Assembly: GCA_002701395.1 (NCBI GenBank)
Contig: NZVC01000033.1
Span: forward strand, 148,065 to 212,064
Direction: 5' to 3'
Length of the DNA stretch: 64,000 nt
Source of the DNA: Maritimibacter sp.
Lineage (GTDB): Bacteria; Pseudomonadota; Alphaproteobacteria; Rhodobacterales; Rhodobacteraceae
Positions 8,693-17,649 of this stretch are shown in pieces. A model generated the notes under the pieces. That model was not told the DNA's origin. It made no database searches and worked only from the letters and a program-made list of their open reading frames with translations. The position numbers and the translations under genes were made by a program. The number at the start of each line of letters is the position of its first letter. Positions within the stretch are counted from its first letter, which is position 1.

Positions 8693-9867
8693 GGGGTCAC
8701 TTTCTCCAGTCGGCGGGCGAAAAGGTCGGGGGCGGGCTGCCCGCCCGCCGGCGTGGGGATGTCGCCCGAAGGCGCGAATACGCGGCTGACCGCCAGCGAG
8801 GCCGCGCCGCGGATCACCGCGTCGGACCCGGCGCGCGAGGCGACGATGCGCGGCGCGGTCCGGTCCGACCGCGCACCAAGCGAGCCCGGAAGATCCTCTG
8901 CCAGCGCCAGGATCCGGGCCTGCAGCGTGGCAGGGGCCTGCCCGCCCAGCACGATGGTCTGGGGGTCGTAAAGGTTCTCGATGGTGACGATGGCGGCGCG
9001 GAAGATCGGCGCGACCTCTGCCAGCCACGCCTCCTCGCCGATCTCGGCGGCGCGCCGGTCGTAGGCTTCCATCGAGAAATAGCGCTCAAGGCACCCGCGG
9101 TTCCCGCAGAAACAGGGCGCGCCGTCCGGGACCAGCGGGATATGCCCGATCTCCGACGCGTTGCCATGCGCGCCGCGCATCACCTGGTTGTTGAAGATCA
9201 TCGCGCCGCCAAGCCCGACACCCATGTACAGATAGAAGAAATCGCGGAACTCGGTGCCGCGCCCGTACAACCGCTCGCCATGCGCCGCCGCCGACATGTC
9301 GCCGTCGACGAAGGCCGGGAACGGCACGCATTCGCGCAGCCCGTCGCGGATGTCGGTCTCGGTCCAGCCCTCCATCGTGGTGGACCCGACAAAGCTCATG
9401 CCGTCCACGCCGAACGGTCCCGGCATCGACATGCCGACGCCAAGGATCTTGTCCTCGTCCCGCCCCTCGGCGATCCCCGCCACCAGCTTGGAAATCCGTC
9501 CGAATGCCTCTGTCGCGGTCAGGCGCGGGGCATCGACGGTGCGCCGGGTCACAAGGTCGCCGGCAAGGTTCATCAACCCCGCCTCCAACCCGCGCGGAGA
9601 AATCGACACCCCGATGGCAAAGCCGCCATCCGGCGCGATCTCGAACGACGGTGCGGGGAAACCCCGTCCCTTGGGTTTGCCGGGGGTCAGGGTCAGGAAC
9701 CCGCGCTCGTGCAGTTCGCCGGTGATCGTCGACACGGTCTGCGTCGTCAGCCCCACGGCGCGCGCGATATCGGCCCGGCTGATCGGACCGTGCTGGCGGA
9801 TCGCCTCCAGCACCGTCCGCCGGTTCAGCAGGCGCGCCTGCTCCTGATTTGTTCCCGAAAGCGCCAT
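8689..9867 (-). CDS. ROK family transcriptional regulator
   Basis: A 392-residue NagC/Mlc-type protein. A winged helix-turn-helix occupies residues about 14-65 (RRTVLEAIRQHGPISRADIA, then TTQTVSTIT). A ROK sugar-kinase-like domain follows, with MGVGLGGAM, the zinc-binding segment GHIPLV...CFCGNRGCLERY, and IVLGGQ. It is the first gene of the operon and overlaps the ATPase start, so it probably represses its own operon until a sugar or sugar derivative binds. The 12-bp palindrome at 9913-9924 is a candidate operator. Confidence 0.9.
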   Translation of the reverse strand: MALSGTNQEQARLLNRRTVLEAIRQHGPISRADIARAVGLTTQTVSTITGELHERGFLTLTPGKPKGRGFPAPSFEIAPDGGFAIGVSISPRGLEAGLMNLAGDLVTRRTVDAPRLTATEAFGRISKLVAGIAEGRDEDKILGVGMSMPGPFGVDGMSFVGSTTMEGWTETDIRDGLRECVPFPAFVDGDMSAAAHGERLYGRGTEFRDFFYLYMGVGLGGAMIFNNQVMRGAHGNASEIGHIPLVPDGAPCFCGNRGCLERYFSMEAYDRRAAEIGEEAWLAEVAPIFRAAIVTIENLYDPQTIVLGGQAPATLQARILALAEDLPGSLGARSDRTAPRIVASRAGSDAVIRGAASLAVSRVFAPSGDIPTPAGGQPAPDLFARRLEKVTP

Positions 9868-9912
9868 GCGCGCGAAATATCCCCGTCGAACCGGCCCATT
9901 AAGTCAGACGAC

Positions 9913-9924
9913 ATGACCGGTCAT
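9913..9924. promoter_or_regulatory. Palindrome upstream of ROK operon (candidate operator)
   Basis: ATGACCGGTCAT is a perfect 12-bp palindrome 46 bp upstream of the ROK start, next to an AT-rich stretch (TTTGATTTGAATTAATT) that could hold promoter elements. The operator role is inferred from position only. Confidence 0.4.
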
Positions 9925-10065
9925 TTGATTTGAATTAATTGAGAGCGCGGCGTCACGATTCTGTCAAAGACTTTCTGCGCGCCCCGGGCAAAATCCGCGC
10001 CGCGCCGCCGGGATTGCTGAAAAACCGGTGCTTTGAATTATTCGCGCAGAGACAAAGCGCCGCCT

Positions 10066-10124
10066 GCTTCTTCTCTTTGCGAAATACCTCGGGGGGCCGC
10101 GCAGCGGCGGGGGCAGAGCCCCCT
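10066..10124. repeat. Two-hairpin intergenic repeat, copy 1
   Basis: Shares GCTTCTTCT, GAAATA, CGGGGG, a small CCGC/GCGG hairpin and the hairpin GGGGGC-AGA-GCCCCC with 30628-30690. It resembles an intergenic element I recall as common in Rhodobacteraceae genomes. It has no coding potential. Confidence 0.65.
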
Positions 10125-10151
10125 CCCCGGCCAACCGCTTGAAGCCGCGCA

Positions 10152-10184
10152 AAGAAAAAGGGCGGACCGACCGGCCCGCCCCTA
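10152..10184 (-). terminator. Rho-independent terminator of yebC
   Basis: Read leftwards, GGGCGG (10177-10182) pairs with CCGCCC (10160-10165), followed by TTTTTCTTT. It lies 24 bp past the yebC stop. Confidence 0.8.
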
Positions 10185-10207
10185 AGGTCTGTTCGAATGT
10201 TCGCGCG

Positions 10208-10954
10208 TCAGGCGTCCAGCTGCGCCATGATCTCGTCCGACACTTCGAAGTTCGCGGTGACGCGCTGGACGTCGTCGTCGTCCTCCAGCGCATCGATCAG
10301 ACGCATCAGCTTTTGCATCTGGTCCAGATCCAGCTCGGTGGTCGTGGTGGGCTTCCAGATCAGCTTGGTCTCGTCCGATTCCCCAAGCTCGGCCTCCAGC
10401 GCGGTGGCGACGTCGTTCAGGTCGGTGTCGGCGCAATAGATGATGTGGCCCTCTTCCGAGCTTTCCACATCCTCGGCGCCCGCCTCGATCGCGGCCATCA
10501 TCACGGTATCCGCATCGCCCACGGACGCGGGATAGGTGACCTCGCCCTTCCGCTCGAACATGAAGCCGACAGACCCGGTCTCGCCAAGGTTGCCGCCGTT
10601 CTTGCCGAAGGTCGACCGAACGGTCGACGCGGTGCGGTTGCGGTTGTCGGTCATCGCCTCGACGATGACGGCCACGCCGCCGGGGCCGTAGCCCTCGTAC
10701 CGGATTTCCTCGAAACCCTCGCCTTCGCCGGCGACGGCCTTCTTGATCGCGCGGTCGATGTTGTCGTTCGGCATCGACTGCGACTTCGCCTGCTTCACGG
10801 CAAGACGCAGGCGCGGGTTCTTTTCGGGGTCGGGGTCGCCCATCTTGGCGGCGACGGTGATCTCTTTCGAGAGCTTGGAAAACAGCTTCGACCGCAAGGC
10901 GTCCTGACGGCCCTTGCGGTGCTGGATGTTCGCCCATTTGGAATGGCCGGCCAT
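10208..10954 (-). CDS. yebC: YebC/PmpR family protein
   Basis: A 248-residue protein beginning [19 protein letters not shown], the invariant YebC start, with [22 protein letters not shown] and [12 protein letters not shown] in the expected order. Family members have been described as DNA-binding regulators and, for some, as factors that help ribosomes translate proline-rich or otherwise stalling sequences. The start at 10954 is fixed by the conserved N-terminus; upstream in-frame codons are not conserved. It is monocistronic with its own terminator. Confidence 0.95.
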   Translation of the reverse strand: MAGHSKWANIQHRKGRQDALRSKLFSKLSKEITVAAKMGDPDPEKNPRLRLAVKQAKSQSMPNDNIDRAIKKAVAGEGEGFEEIRYEGYGPGGVAVIVEAMTDNRNRTASTVRSTFGKNGGNLGETGSVGFMFERKGEVTYPASVGDADTVMMAAIEAGAEDVESSEEGHIIYCADTDLNDVATALEAELGESDETKLIWKPTTTTELDLDQMQKLMRLIDALEDDDDVQRVTANFEVSDEIMAQLDA

Positions 10955-11098
10955 GTATGCCTCTTGATAATGTCCCGGGGTCTGGCGCTGGCTTCTATCG
11001 CTGCAGGGCCTTGCATTCAAGCCCCCTGGGATGCGGCGAGCCCCGCCCGGTGCGGAACCGGGGGCGCCCGCCTTGCCCCGCCACACCCCGGCGGCGCG

Positions 11099-11791
11099 TC
11101 AGAGCGTGATCGATTCCATAACCTCGGGCACCTTGACGTCGACGTCCGGCAGCGCCTCGACCAGCGGATCGGCGGACTGCGCCAGAAGCGGGAAGGTCTT
11201 GTAGTGGCAGGGGATCACCACCTTGAAATCGAAGAACTCGCGCGCGGCATAGGCGGCACGGCGCATGTCCATCGTAAAATGACCGCCGCAGGACAGGATG
11301 CCGATGTCCGGCTTGTGCAGGTCGTGGAACACCTTCATGTCCGCCATCACGTCGGTATCGCCCGAGAAATAGATCACGCGGCCTTCGCCCTCGATCATGA
11401 AACCGGCTTCGGACCCGGTGTAGATCGGCCCGTTGTCGGACGCGATCGACGACGAGTGGACCGCGTTGACCATCGTCACCTTCACATCGCCCAGATCGAC
11501 GGTGCCGCCCTTGTTGAACCCGATGGTCTGGATGCCGTGCCGCGCCTCCCAAAAGCTCATCAGGTCGAACATGCCGACCACCGGGATGCCCATGTCCGAC
11601 GCCAACCCGACCGCGTTGGCCGAATGGTCGCCGTGCCCGTGGCTCAGAAGGATGTGGGTTGCGCCGACGACCGCCTCTTCGCGCTTGTCCTCGGGAAAGG
11701 CGGGGTTGCCGTCGAACCACGGGTCGATCAGCAGGATCTGTCTGCCGATCTCGATGCGAAAGCCAGAGTGGCCGAGCCATGTAATCTTCAT
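11099..11791 (-). CDS. UPF0173 metal-dependent hydrolase (metallo-beta-lactamase fold)
   Basis: A 230-residue protein starting MKITWLGHSGFRIEI, the canonical UPF0173 opening. The di-metal motif HGHGDH is at residues 51-56, with FSGDTDVMADM and the late CHYKTFP histidine. The substrate is unknown for the family. Start 11791 is preferred over the longer in-frame start at 11905 because the extra residues are not family-like. It is divergent from the ceramidase-like gene, with an 18-bp palindrome in the shared promoter region. Confidence 0.9.
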   Translation of the reverse strand: MKITWLGHSGFRIEIGRQILLIDPWFDGNPAFPEDKREEAVVGATHILLSHGHGDHSANAVGLASDMGIPVVGMFDLMSFWEARHGIQTIGFNKGGTVDLGDVKVTMVNAVHSSSIASDNGPIYTGSEAGFMIEGEGRVIYFSGDTDVMADMKVFHDLHKPDIGILSCGGHFTMDMRRAAYAAREFFDFKVVIPCHYKTFPLLAQSADPLVEALPDVDVKVPEVMESITL

Positions 11792-11886
11792 CTTCGTCTC
11801 CAGTTCGTGGTGTCCATCGCGCGGACGACGCGGGTCATCGGACCACGATAGTGCATCGGACGCGAGAGGCGATGGCTGCCATTGAA

Positions 11887-11904
11887 TGTTTCGCGCGCGA
11901 AACA
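11887..11904. promoter_or_regulatory. 18-bp perfect palindrome in divergent promoter region
   Basis: TGTTTCGCGCGCGAAACA is fully self-complementary. It lies 96 bp upstream of the UPF0173 start and 66 bp upstream of the ceramidase-like start. Its arms match the outer parts of the ParB site parS, but the centre is two bases longer, so I treat it as an unidentified operator candidate. Confidence 0.45.
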
Positions 11905-11969
11905 CACTGTAGTGCCGACGAACACCGCAAAGGCGAGCTTAAGTCGTGCCCCGGCACGGCGTCGACACC

Positions 11970-12620
11970 ATGAACTGGACAGACCGCATCATCGCCTACT
12001 GCGAACGCACCGATTTCGGCCTGTGGTCGGAACCGCTGAACGCCGTCACGAACCTTGCCTTCCTGCTGGCCGCCGCGATCATGTGGGCGCGGCTGGGTCG
12101 CGACCGTCTGCCGATCGCGCGGCTGCTGGTTCTGGTGCTGGCGGTGATCGGGATCTCGTCCGGCCTGTGGCATGTCCTTGCGATGTCGTGGACGGGCCTT
12201 GCCGACAGCCTGTCCATCGCGGTCTTCGTGCTGATCTACCTGTTCGCGGCCAACCGCGCCTTCTGGGGCTTGGGCACCGCCGCCGCGCTGCTGGGAACCG
12301 CGCTGTTCCTGCCCTTCGCCGCCGCCGCGACGTGGATCTTCGCGCAGGTGCCGGCGTTCCGCGGGTCGGCCATGTACTGGCCCGTCGCCCTGCTGATCGC
12401 CGGTTACGCGCTGGCGCTGGCACGCCGCAGCCCCGCCACCGCCCGCAGGCTGGCCATCGGCGCAGGCGTGCTGGTGGTGTCGATCACGTTCCGCAGCCTC
12501 GACGACGCGGTCTGCACCGCGTGGCCGCACGGCACGCATTTCATGTGGCACCTGCTGAATGCCGCGATGCTGGGCTGGATGATCGAGACCTACCGCCGTC
12601 ACGTCACCAGCGCAGCGTAG
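11970..12620 (+). CDS. Ceramidase-like integral membrane protein (CREST superfamily)
   Basis: A 216-residue protein with about six to seven membrane segments. It carries the alkaline ceramidase metal site in order: Ser64 and His68 (SGLWH), Asp79 (TGLADS), and His190/His194 (HFMWH). The spacings S-x3-H, H-x10-D and H-x3-H match human ACER enzymes. It is predicted to hydrolyse an amide in a membrane lipid, possibly a sphingolipid or ornithine-type lipid; the bacterial substrate is unknown. ATG 11970 is preferred to 11946. Its 3' end overlaps the convergent AEC transporter gene by 22 bp. Confidence 0.85.
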   Translation: MNWTDRIIAYCERTDFGLWSEPLNAVTNLAFLLAAAIMWARLGRDRLPIARLLVLVLAVIGISSGLWHVLAMSWTGLADSLSIAVFVLIYLFAANRAFWGLGTAAALLGTALFLPFAAAATWIFAQVPAFRGSAMYWPVALLIAGYALALARRSPATARRLAIGAGVLVVSITFRSLDDAVCTAWPHGTHFMWHLLNAAMLGWMIETYRRHVTSAA

Positions 12621-13507
12621 AACGGGATCGCGATCAGGCACAGCAGCGTCTGCCACGCCAGCATGTCGGCATAGGTCGCGGCGTCGCCGCCCATCATCCG
12701 GGCCACGATGAACCCGTTCGTCGCCGCTGGAACCGCGAAGACAAGGATGCCGCCCAGCATCTCGGTCTCGGACAGGCCAAGCAGCATGGCCAAGCCAAGG
12801 AAAATCGCCGTGATCATGAACGGGCGCAGGGCACAGGCCGCCACGACGCGTGGCGAGACGTGCAGCATCCGCTTCAGGCTGACCCCCGCCCCCACCGCCA
12901 GAAGCCCGACGCCCAGCGCGGCGCGGCCGACGATCTGTGTCGCCTCGTCCAGCCAGACGGGCAAGCCGCCGAACAACAGGTTGACCGCGACGCCCCCACA
13001 CGACCCGATCACCAAAGGGTTGGTCGCGACCGACCGCAGCAGGCGGCGCGGTCCGGTCGAGCCGCCGCACAGAACCGCCATCACGATGATCGTCACGACG
13101 TTGATGACCGGGATCAGCACGGCCATCGACACCGCGATCAGCGACAGGCCCGCCGGTCCGATCAACAGGTCCGCCGCCGCAAGGCCGATGAACCCGTTGT
13201 AGCGGATCGTGCCTTGGAAATAGGTCGACCGCGTCGGCCCCGGCACGCGCAGCAGTCGCCCGGCCACCAGCACCACCAGACCGCCGATCAGGATGGTCAG
13301 CAGCAACCCGGCTGCGAAACCGCCGATCCGCGACGGCGACAGGTCGGTGGTGGCGATAGAATGGATCAGGATCGCCGGGATCAGAAGCTTGAAGCTCAGC
13401 GCCTCGATCCCCGGCCAGAGATCCGCCTTGATCAGACCCGACGCCCGCGCCGCCCAGCCCAGCGCGATGGCAAGGGCGATCGGAAGGATGGTCAGGGCAA
13501 GGGACAT
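12599..13507 (-). CDS. AEC family transporter (auxin efflux carrier-like)
   Basis: A 302-residue inner-membrane protein with about ten hydrophobic segments in two halves (MSLALTILPIALAIALGWAA at the N-terminus; LLCLIAIPFYAALV at the C-terminus). The N-terminal half has the family-typical LLIPAILIHSIA and FQGTIRYNGFIGLA. Bacterial members export or import organic acids such as malate; the substrate here is undetermined. It overlaps the convergent ceramidase-like gene and is divergent from gatC. Confidence 0.85.
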   Translation of the reverse strand: MSLALTILPIALAIALGWAARASGLIKADLWPGIEALSFKLLIPAILIHSIATTDLSPSRIGGFAAGLLLTILIGGLVVLVAGRLLRVPGPTRSTYFQGTIRYNGFIGLAAADLLIGPAGLSLIAVSMAVLIPVINVVTIIVMAVLCGGSTGPRRLLRSVATNPLVIGSCGGVAVNLLFGGLPVWLDEATQIVGRAALGVGLLAVGAGVSLKRMLHVSPRVVAACALRPFMITAIFLGLAMLLGLSETEMLGGILVFAVPAATNGFIVARMMGGDAATYADMLAWQTLLCLIAIPFYAALVT

Positions 13508-13715
13508 GCAAGGCTCCGGGGATGGCATTGGCGGCACGGACAGCAGCCGCCCCGGACCCTAGGCCAGGACACGGAAAGGGACCAGTGCCGCGCCGCAGAG
13601 AGCGGCGGCCAAGGTCGGCGGCGCCCGTCCCGCCCGTGTATCGCGCGCCCTTCCCTTGCAGCCTGCCCGCGCGGACGCTAAACGCGTGTCTCGAACGCAC
13701 ATCCCGGAGAGATCC

Positions 13716-14003
13716 ATGTCCATCGACAAGGCAACGGCGGCCCACGTGGCGAAGCTCGCCCGCATCAAGGTGGAAGACGACGCCCTTCCCGCGCTGGCCG
13801 AAGAGTTCAACACGATCCTCGGCTTCATCGAGCAGCTGAACGAAGTGGACGTCGACGGCGTCGAGCCGATGGTCTCGGTCACACCGATGCGGCTGAAGCG
13901 CCGCGAGGACGCGGTGACCGACGGGAATATCCAGAAAGAGGTTCTGGCCAACGCCCCCGACGCGCGCGAGGGCTTCTTTGCCGTGCCGAAGGTGGTGGAG
14001 TAA
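13716..14003 (+). CDS. gatC: Asp-tRNA(Asn)/Glu-tRNA(Gln) amidotransferase subunit C
   Basis: A 95-residue protein starting [20 protein letters not shown], with the conserved [21 protein letters not shown] and [11 protein letters not shown] segments of GatC. It stabilises GatA and takes part in channelling ammonia in the GatCAB complex, which converts mischarged Glu-tRNA(Gln) and Asp-tRNA(Asn). A GGAGAGA ribosome site lies just upstream of the ATG. gatA begins 4 nt after its stop; gatB is not in the window. Confidence 0.95.
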   Translation: MSIDKATAAHVAKLARIKVEDDALPALAEEFNTILGFIEQLNEVDVDGVEPMVSVTPMRLKRREDAVTDGNIQKEVLANAPDAREGFFAVPKVVE

Positions 14004-14007
14004 CGCC

Positions 14008-15495
14008 ATGTCCGATCTGACGAAACTCACCATCGCGGGCGCCCGCGACAAGCTGCGCGCAGGCGAGGTCACCTCGGCCGAGTTGACCGAGGCCTGCCTG
14101 ACCGCGATCGAGGGCGCCGATGCCCTGAACGCCTTCGTGCACAAGACGCCCGAGATCGCGATGGAACAGGCCCGCCGGGCCGACGCCCGCATCGCCGGTG
14201 GCGACGCGCCGGACATGTGCGGCATCCCGCTGGGCATCAAGGACCTGTTCTGCACGCGCGGCGTTCCCAGTCAGGCCGCCAGCCGCATCCTTGAAGGCTT
14301 CCGCCCGGAATACGAATCCACCGTGTCGCAAAAGCTGTTCGACGCGGGCTCGGTGATGCTGGGCAAGCTGAACATGGACGAGTTCGCGATGGGCTCGTCG
14401 AACGAAACGTCGGTCTACGGCAACGCGGTGAACCCGTGGCGCCGGGGCAATGACGACACCGCGCTGACCCCCGGCGGGTCCTCGGGCGGGTCCGCCGCCG
14501 CCGTGGCCGCCGACCTGTGCCTTGCCGCCACCGGCACCGACACCGGCGGGTCCATCCGCCAGCCCGCCGCCTTCACCGGCATCACCGGCATCAAGCCGAC
14601 CTATGGCCGCTGCTCGCGCTGGGGCATCGTCGCCTTCGCCTCGTCGCTGGATCAGGCGGGCCCGATGACCAAAGACGTCCGCGACGCCGCGATCATGCTG
14701 CAGGCGATGTGCGGCCACGACCCGAAGGATTCGACCTCGGCCGACCTTGCCGTGCCGGACTTCGAGGCCGCGCTGACCGGCGACATCCGGGGCAAGAAGA
14801 TCGGCATCCCGCGCGAGTACCGCATGGACGGGATGCCTGCCGAGATCGAGAAGCTGTGGGCCGACGGCACCGCCATGATGAAAGACGCGGGCGCCGAGAT
14901 CGTCGATATCTCGCTGCCGCACACCAAGTACGCGCTGCCCGCCTACTATGTCATCGCCCCGGCGGAAGCGTCTTCGAACCTTGCCCGCTATGACGGGGTC
15001 CGTTTCGGTCGCCGCGCCAAGCTGGCGCAGGGCGACGGCGTGACCGAGATGTACGAGAAGACCCGCGCCGAGGGCTTCGGCCACGAGGTGCAGCGCCGCG
15101 TGATGGTCGGGACCTACGTGTTGTCGGCAGGCTTCTACGACGCCTATTACAACCGCGCCCGCAAGGTCCGCAGCCTGATCAAGAAGGACTTCGACGACGT
15201 CTTCGCAAACGGCGTGGACGCGATCCTGACCCCCGCCACCCCGTCCGCCGCCTTCGGTCTGGGCGAGATGTCGGAGGCCGATCCGGTGCAGATGTACCTG
15301 AACGACGTGTTCACGGTCACGGTCAACCTTGCTGGCCTGCCGGGTATCTCGGTGCCCGCCGGTCTGGACAAGCAGGGCCTTCCGCTGGGCCTTCAGCTGA
15401 TCGGACGCCCGTGGGAGGAAGCCGATCTGCTGAACACGGCCTACGCGCTGGAAAGCGCCGCAGGCTATGTTTCCAAGCCCGGCAAATGGTGGTAG
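14008..15495 (+). CDS. gatA: Asp-tRNA(Asn)/Glu-tRNA(Gln) amidotransferase subunit A
   Basis: A 495-residue amidase-signature enzyme. The catalytic triad is Lys78 (LGIKDLF), cis-Ser158 (GGSSGGS) and nucleophile Ser182 ([11 protein letters not shown]). It releases ammonia from glutamine or asparagine for tRNA-dependent amidation by GatB. It is co-transcribed with gatC, four bases downstream. The length is normal for the family and no defect is seen. Confidence 0.97.
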   Translation: MSDLTKLTIAGARDKLRAGEVTSAELTEACLTAIEGADALNAFVHKTPEIAMEQARRADARIAGGDAPDMCGIPLGIKDLFCTRGVPSQAASRILEGFRPEYESTVSQKLFDAGSVMLGKLNMDEFAMGSSNETSVYGNAVNPWRRGNDDTALTPGGSSGGSAAAVAADLCLAATGTDTGGSIRQPAAFTGITGIKPTYGRCSRWGIVAFASSLDQAGPMTKDVRDAAIMLQAMCGHDPKDSTSADLAVPDFEAALTGDIRGKKIGIPREYRMDGMPAEIEKLWADGTAMMKDAGAEIVDISLPHTKYALPAYYVIAPAEASSNLARYDGVRFGRRAKLAQGDGVTEMYEKTRAEGFGHEVQRRVMVGTYVLSAGFYDAYYNRARKVRSLIKKDFDDVFANGVDAILTPATPSAAFGLGEMSEADPVQMYLNDVFTVTVNLAGLPGISVPAGLDKQGLPLGLQLIGRPWEEADLLNTAYALESAAGYVSKPGKWW

Positions 15496-15532
15496 AACCC
15501 TGTCCAAACAGATCCGGGCAGGACTAACGGAC

Positions 15533-16186
15533 ATGCAGAAGACGCTTTTGGCGGTGGCGGCGCTGGCCCTTGTCGGGGCTTGTGCGGACGTACCGGATTC
15601 GAACCCAGATACCCCGCGCGGTGTCGGCTTCGGCGACTATAGCGATTACAACACGTATTCGCGGACGCCTGACGGCGCTCCGGCGTCGCCTCCGGCTGCG
15701 ACCACGCCGTCGTCTCCGCCGCGCAACAGCACGGTGGTCATCGACCCGTCCGAACTGCCCGCCTCGCCGGCTTCCGGGCCCACCACTGGCCCCACCCCCA
15801 CCGGGATCTCGGACGAACAGAACTTCGCCGCTGTATCGGAACGCGTCAGCATCGAGAACGACGCCGCGCGCATGGCCGCAATGGCGTCCGAATACGAAGC
15901 CGCCCGCCCCACCGCGGTGCCCACCCGCACCGGGACCGAGGGGCCGAACGTCGTGACCTACGCCCTCTCGACGTCGCATCCGGTCGGAACCGAGATGTAC
16001 CGCCGCACCAGCCTGTTCGCAGGGCGGAAGGAAAACGCTTGCGCCGGCTATAACTCGGCCGATATCGCCCAGCGCGATTTCCTTGCAAACGGCGGCCCCG
16101 AGAAGGACAGGCTGGGCCTTGATCCCGATGGTGACGGGTACGCCTGCGGCTGGGATCCTTCGGTGTTCCGCCGCATCGCGGGGTGA
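15533..16186 (+). CDS. Lipoprotein with C-terminal excalibur-like calcium-binding motif
   Basis: A 217-residue protein with a lipoprotein signal: hydrophobic residues 5-14, lipobox VGAC, Cys17. A Pro/Ser/Thr-rich linker spans about 45-90, and the conserved tail is NACAGYNSADIAQRDFLANG followed by DPDGDGYACGWDPSVFR, resembling excalibur-type Ca-binding ends. It probably sits in the outer membrane or periplasm. The stop TGA overlaps the GTG start of the amidase gene (GTGA), so the two are coupled and may share a cell-envelope role. ATG 15533 is chosen because it gives a proper signal peptide. Confidence 0.75.
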   Translation: MQKTLLAVAALALVGACADVPDSNPDTPRGVGFGDYSDYNTYSRTPDGAPASPPAATTPSSPPRNSTVVIDPSELPASPASGPTTGPTPTGISDEQNFAAVSERVSIENDAARMAAMASEYEAARPTAVPTRTGTEGPNVVTYALSTSHPVGTEMYRRTSLFAGRKENACAGYNSADIAQRDFLANGGPEKDRLGLDPDGDGYACGWDPSVFRRIAG

Positions 16187-16863
16187 TCGACCACCCTTCC
16201 CCTAATTTCGGTCCCCGTCGCGGGGGCGCCACTCCCGACATAGTGGTGATTCACTTCACCGCCATGACCGGCTGCGACGCCGCGCGTGACCGGCTGTGCG
16301 ACCCGGAATTCGAGGTCTCTGCCCATTACCTGATCGGCAACGACGGCACCGTCCTGCGACTGGTCGACGAGGCGCAGCGCGCGTGGCACGCCGGAGCCGG
16401 GCGCTGGGGCGACGTGACCGACGTCAACTCGCGCTCGATCGGGATCGAGTTGGACAACACCGGGGCGCATCCTTTCTCTGAGCCGCAGATGCAGGCGCTG
16501 GAAACGCTTTTGCGGGGCATCCTTGGCCGCTGGAGCATCCCGCCGGAACGGGTCATCGGGCATTCCGACATGGCGCCCGCGCGCAAGTCTGACCCCGGCC
16601 CGCGATTCGACTGGCGGCGGCTGGCCTTGGGCGGGCTGTCGGTCTGGCCCTCGCACAATGCGGCCAGCGCGGCCGAGGCTGACTTTGCAGAGGCCGCCAC
16701 GCGGTTCGGCTATGCGCCCGACCTACCCCCCGAGATGCGGCTTGCCGCGTTCCGTTTGCGGTTCCGGCCTTGGGCCAGTGGGCCGCTGGCCCCCGAAGAC
16801 GCCAGCGCAATGGCCGATCTTGCCCGCCGCTTCCCTGTTGACGGCGGCCCCTGCGCCGCTTAG
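16183..16863 (+). CDS. N-acetylmuramoyl-L-alanine amidase (AmpD-like, Amidase_2)
   Basis: A 226-residue zinc amidase that cleaves the lactyl-amide bond of muropeptides. It contains IVVIHFTAM (zinc His24), SAHYLIGNDGTV, AWHAGAGRW, SIGIELDN and the late GHSDMAPARKSDPGP, where the histidine and aspartate complete the metal and catalytic site. There is no signal peptide, so a cytoplasmic AmpD-type role in cell-wall recycling is likely. The start is GTG at 16183, overlapping the lipoprotein stop. The stop lies only a few bases before rnpB. Confidence 0.9.
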   Translation: MIDHPSPNFGPRRGGATPDIVVIHFTAMTGCDAARDRLCDPEFEVSAHYLIGNDGTVLRLVDEAQRAWHAGAGRWGDVTDVNSRSIGIELDNTGAHPFSEPQMQALETLLRGILGRWSIPPERVIGHSDMAPARKSDPGPRFDWRRLALGGLSVWPSHNAASAAEADFAEAATRFGYAPDLPPEMRLAAFRLRFRPWASGPLAPEDASAMADLARRFPVDGGPCAA

Positions 16864-16866
16864 GTG

Positions 16867-17266
16867 CCGATCCGCGCGGATGGCCGGATGGCCGCTTCGG
16901 CGGGGTATCCCGTCGGGGAGGAAAGTCCGGACTCCACAAGGCGACGGTGCCGGGTAACGCCCGGCCGGGGCAACCCGAGGGAAAGCGCCACAGAAAACAG
17001 ACCACCGCCGGCGTGCCGGCGGCCAGGGTGAAACGGTGGGGTAAGAGCCCACCGCGGGACGGGCAACCGGACCGGCACGGCAAGCCCCACCGGGAGCAAT
17101 GCCGAATAGGGATTCCGCGCCCCGGCAACGGGGACAGGGCGCCTTGCCCCAGGAATCCGGGTAGGCAGCTGAAGGCGCGCGGCGACGCGCGTTCCAGATG
17201 AATGGTCATCTCCGGCAGGTCCGCCTGCCGACGACAAAATCCGGCTTACAGGCCGTCCGCGCATAC
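16867..17266 (+). ncRNA. rnpB: RNase P RNA (class A)
   Basis: The catalytic RNA that matures tRNA 5' ends. The universal core GAGGAAAGTCCGGACTCC lies at 16918-16935. AGGGTGAAACGGTGGGGTAA and CAAAATCCGGCTTACAGGCC appear in the right order. Helix P1 closes the molecule: GCGCGGATGGCC (16874-16885) pairs with GGCCGTCCGCGC (17251-17262), with one G-U pair. The exact ends are estimated to within a few bases. Confidence 0.95.
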
Positions 17267-17267
17267 A

Positions 17268-17310
17268 GACCCGCCGTTGTGACGGGTCGGCCCGTTTCCT
17301 TTGGGGGAAA
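17268..17310 (+). terminator. Possible terminator or processing hairpin after rnpB
   Basis: GACCCG (17268-17273) pairs with CGGGTC (17282-17287), followed by a weak T-containing run (GTTTCCTTT). It lies directly after the P1 helix. It is weak as a terminator, so read-through into rpmG is possible. Confidence 0.4.
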
Positions 17311-17399
17311 CCGGTTGACTCGGGGCGATTGAACTGTAAAAGGCGGGCTTCAAGATTTTCTCCGGGCGATGCACCGCCCGTGCGACGGAGCAAGACGAT

Positions 17400-17567
17400 A
17401 TGGCGAAGCCCACCACGATCAAGATCCGGCTGAACTCGACCGCCGGCACCGGCCACTTCTACGTGACCAAGAAAAACGCGCGTACCATGACCGAGAAGAT
17501 GACCGTGCGTAAGTACGATCCGGTTGCGCGCACCCACGTCGAATACAAGGAAGGCAAGATCAAGTAA
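17400..17567 (+). CDS. rpmG: 50S ribosomal protein L33
   Basis: A 55-residue protein with the sequence pattern [20 protein letters not shown], then [14 protein letters not shown] and VEYKEGKIK at the C-terminus, typical of bL33. It has none of the paired cysteines of the zinc-binding form, so it is the C-minus type. It lies between rnpB and a strong terminator. Confidence 0.95.
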   Translation: MAKPTTIKIRLNSTAGTGHFYVTKKNARTMTEKMTVRKYDPVARTHVEYKEGKIK

Positions 17568-17595
17568 TCTTGTCTTTGATCGACGACAGATCAGG

Positions 17596-17624
17596 GCCGC
17601 GCCACAAGCGCGGCTTTTTCTTTT
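17596..17624 (+). terminator. Rho-independent terminator of rpmG
   Basis: GCCGCGC-CACAA-GCGCGGC followed by TTTTTCTTTT, 29 bp past the rpmG stop. This is a near-ideal intrinsic terminator. Confidence 0.92.
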
Positions 17625-17649
17625 GCCAGAATGGGTCCATGTTGATCCC

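Larger units (their letters stand above)
9868..10207. other. Intergenic region between ROK and YebC genes
   Basis: No gene is seen. From left to right it holds the leftward promoter region of the ROK operon with a perfect palindrome and an AT-rich patch (9913-9950), a Rhodobacteraceae-style two-hairpin intergenic element (10066-10124), and the terminator of the yebC gene (10152-10184). Confidence 0.7.

Noticed and set aside
11887-11904. ParB site parS
   Set aside because: The arms match but the centre is 6 bp rather than 4, and no partition gene is nearby, so I list it only as an unassigned palindrome.
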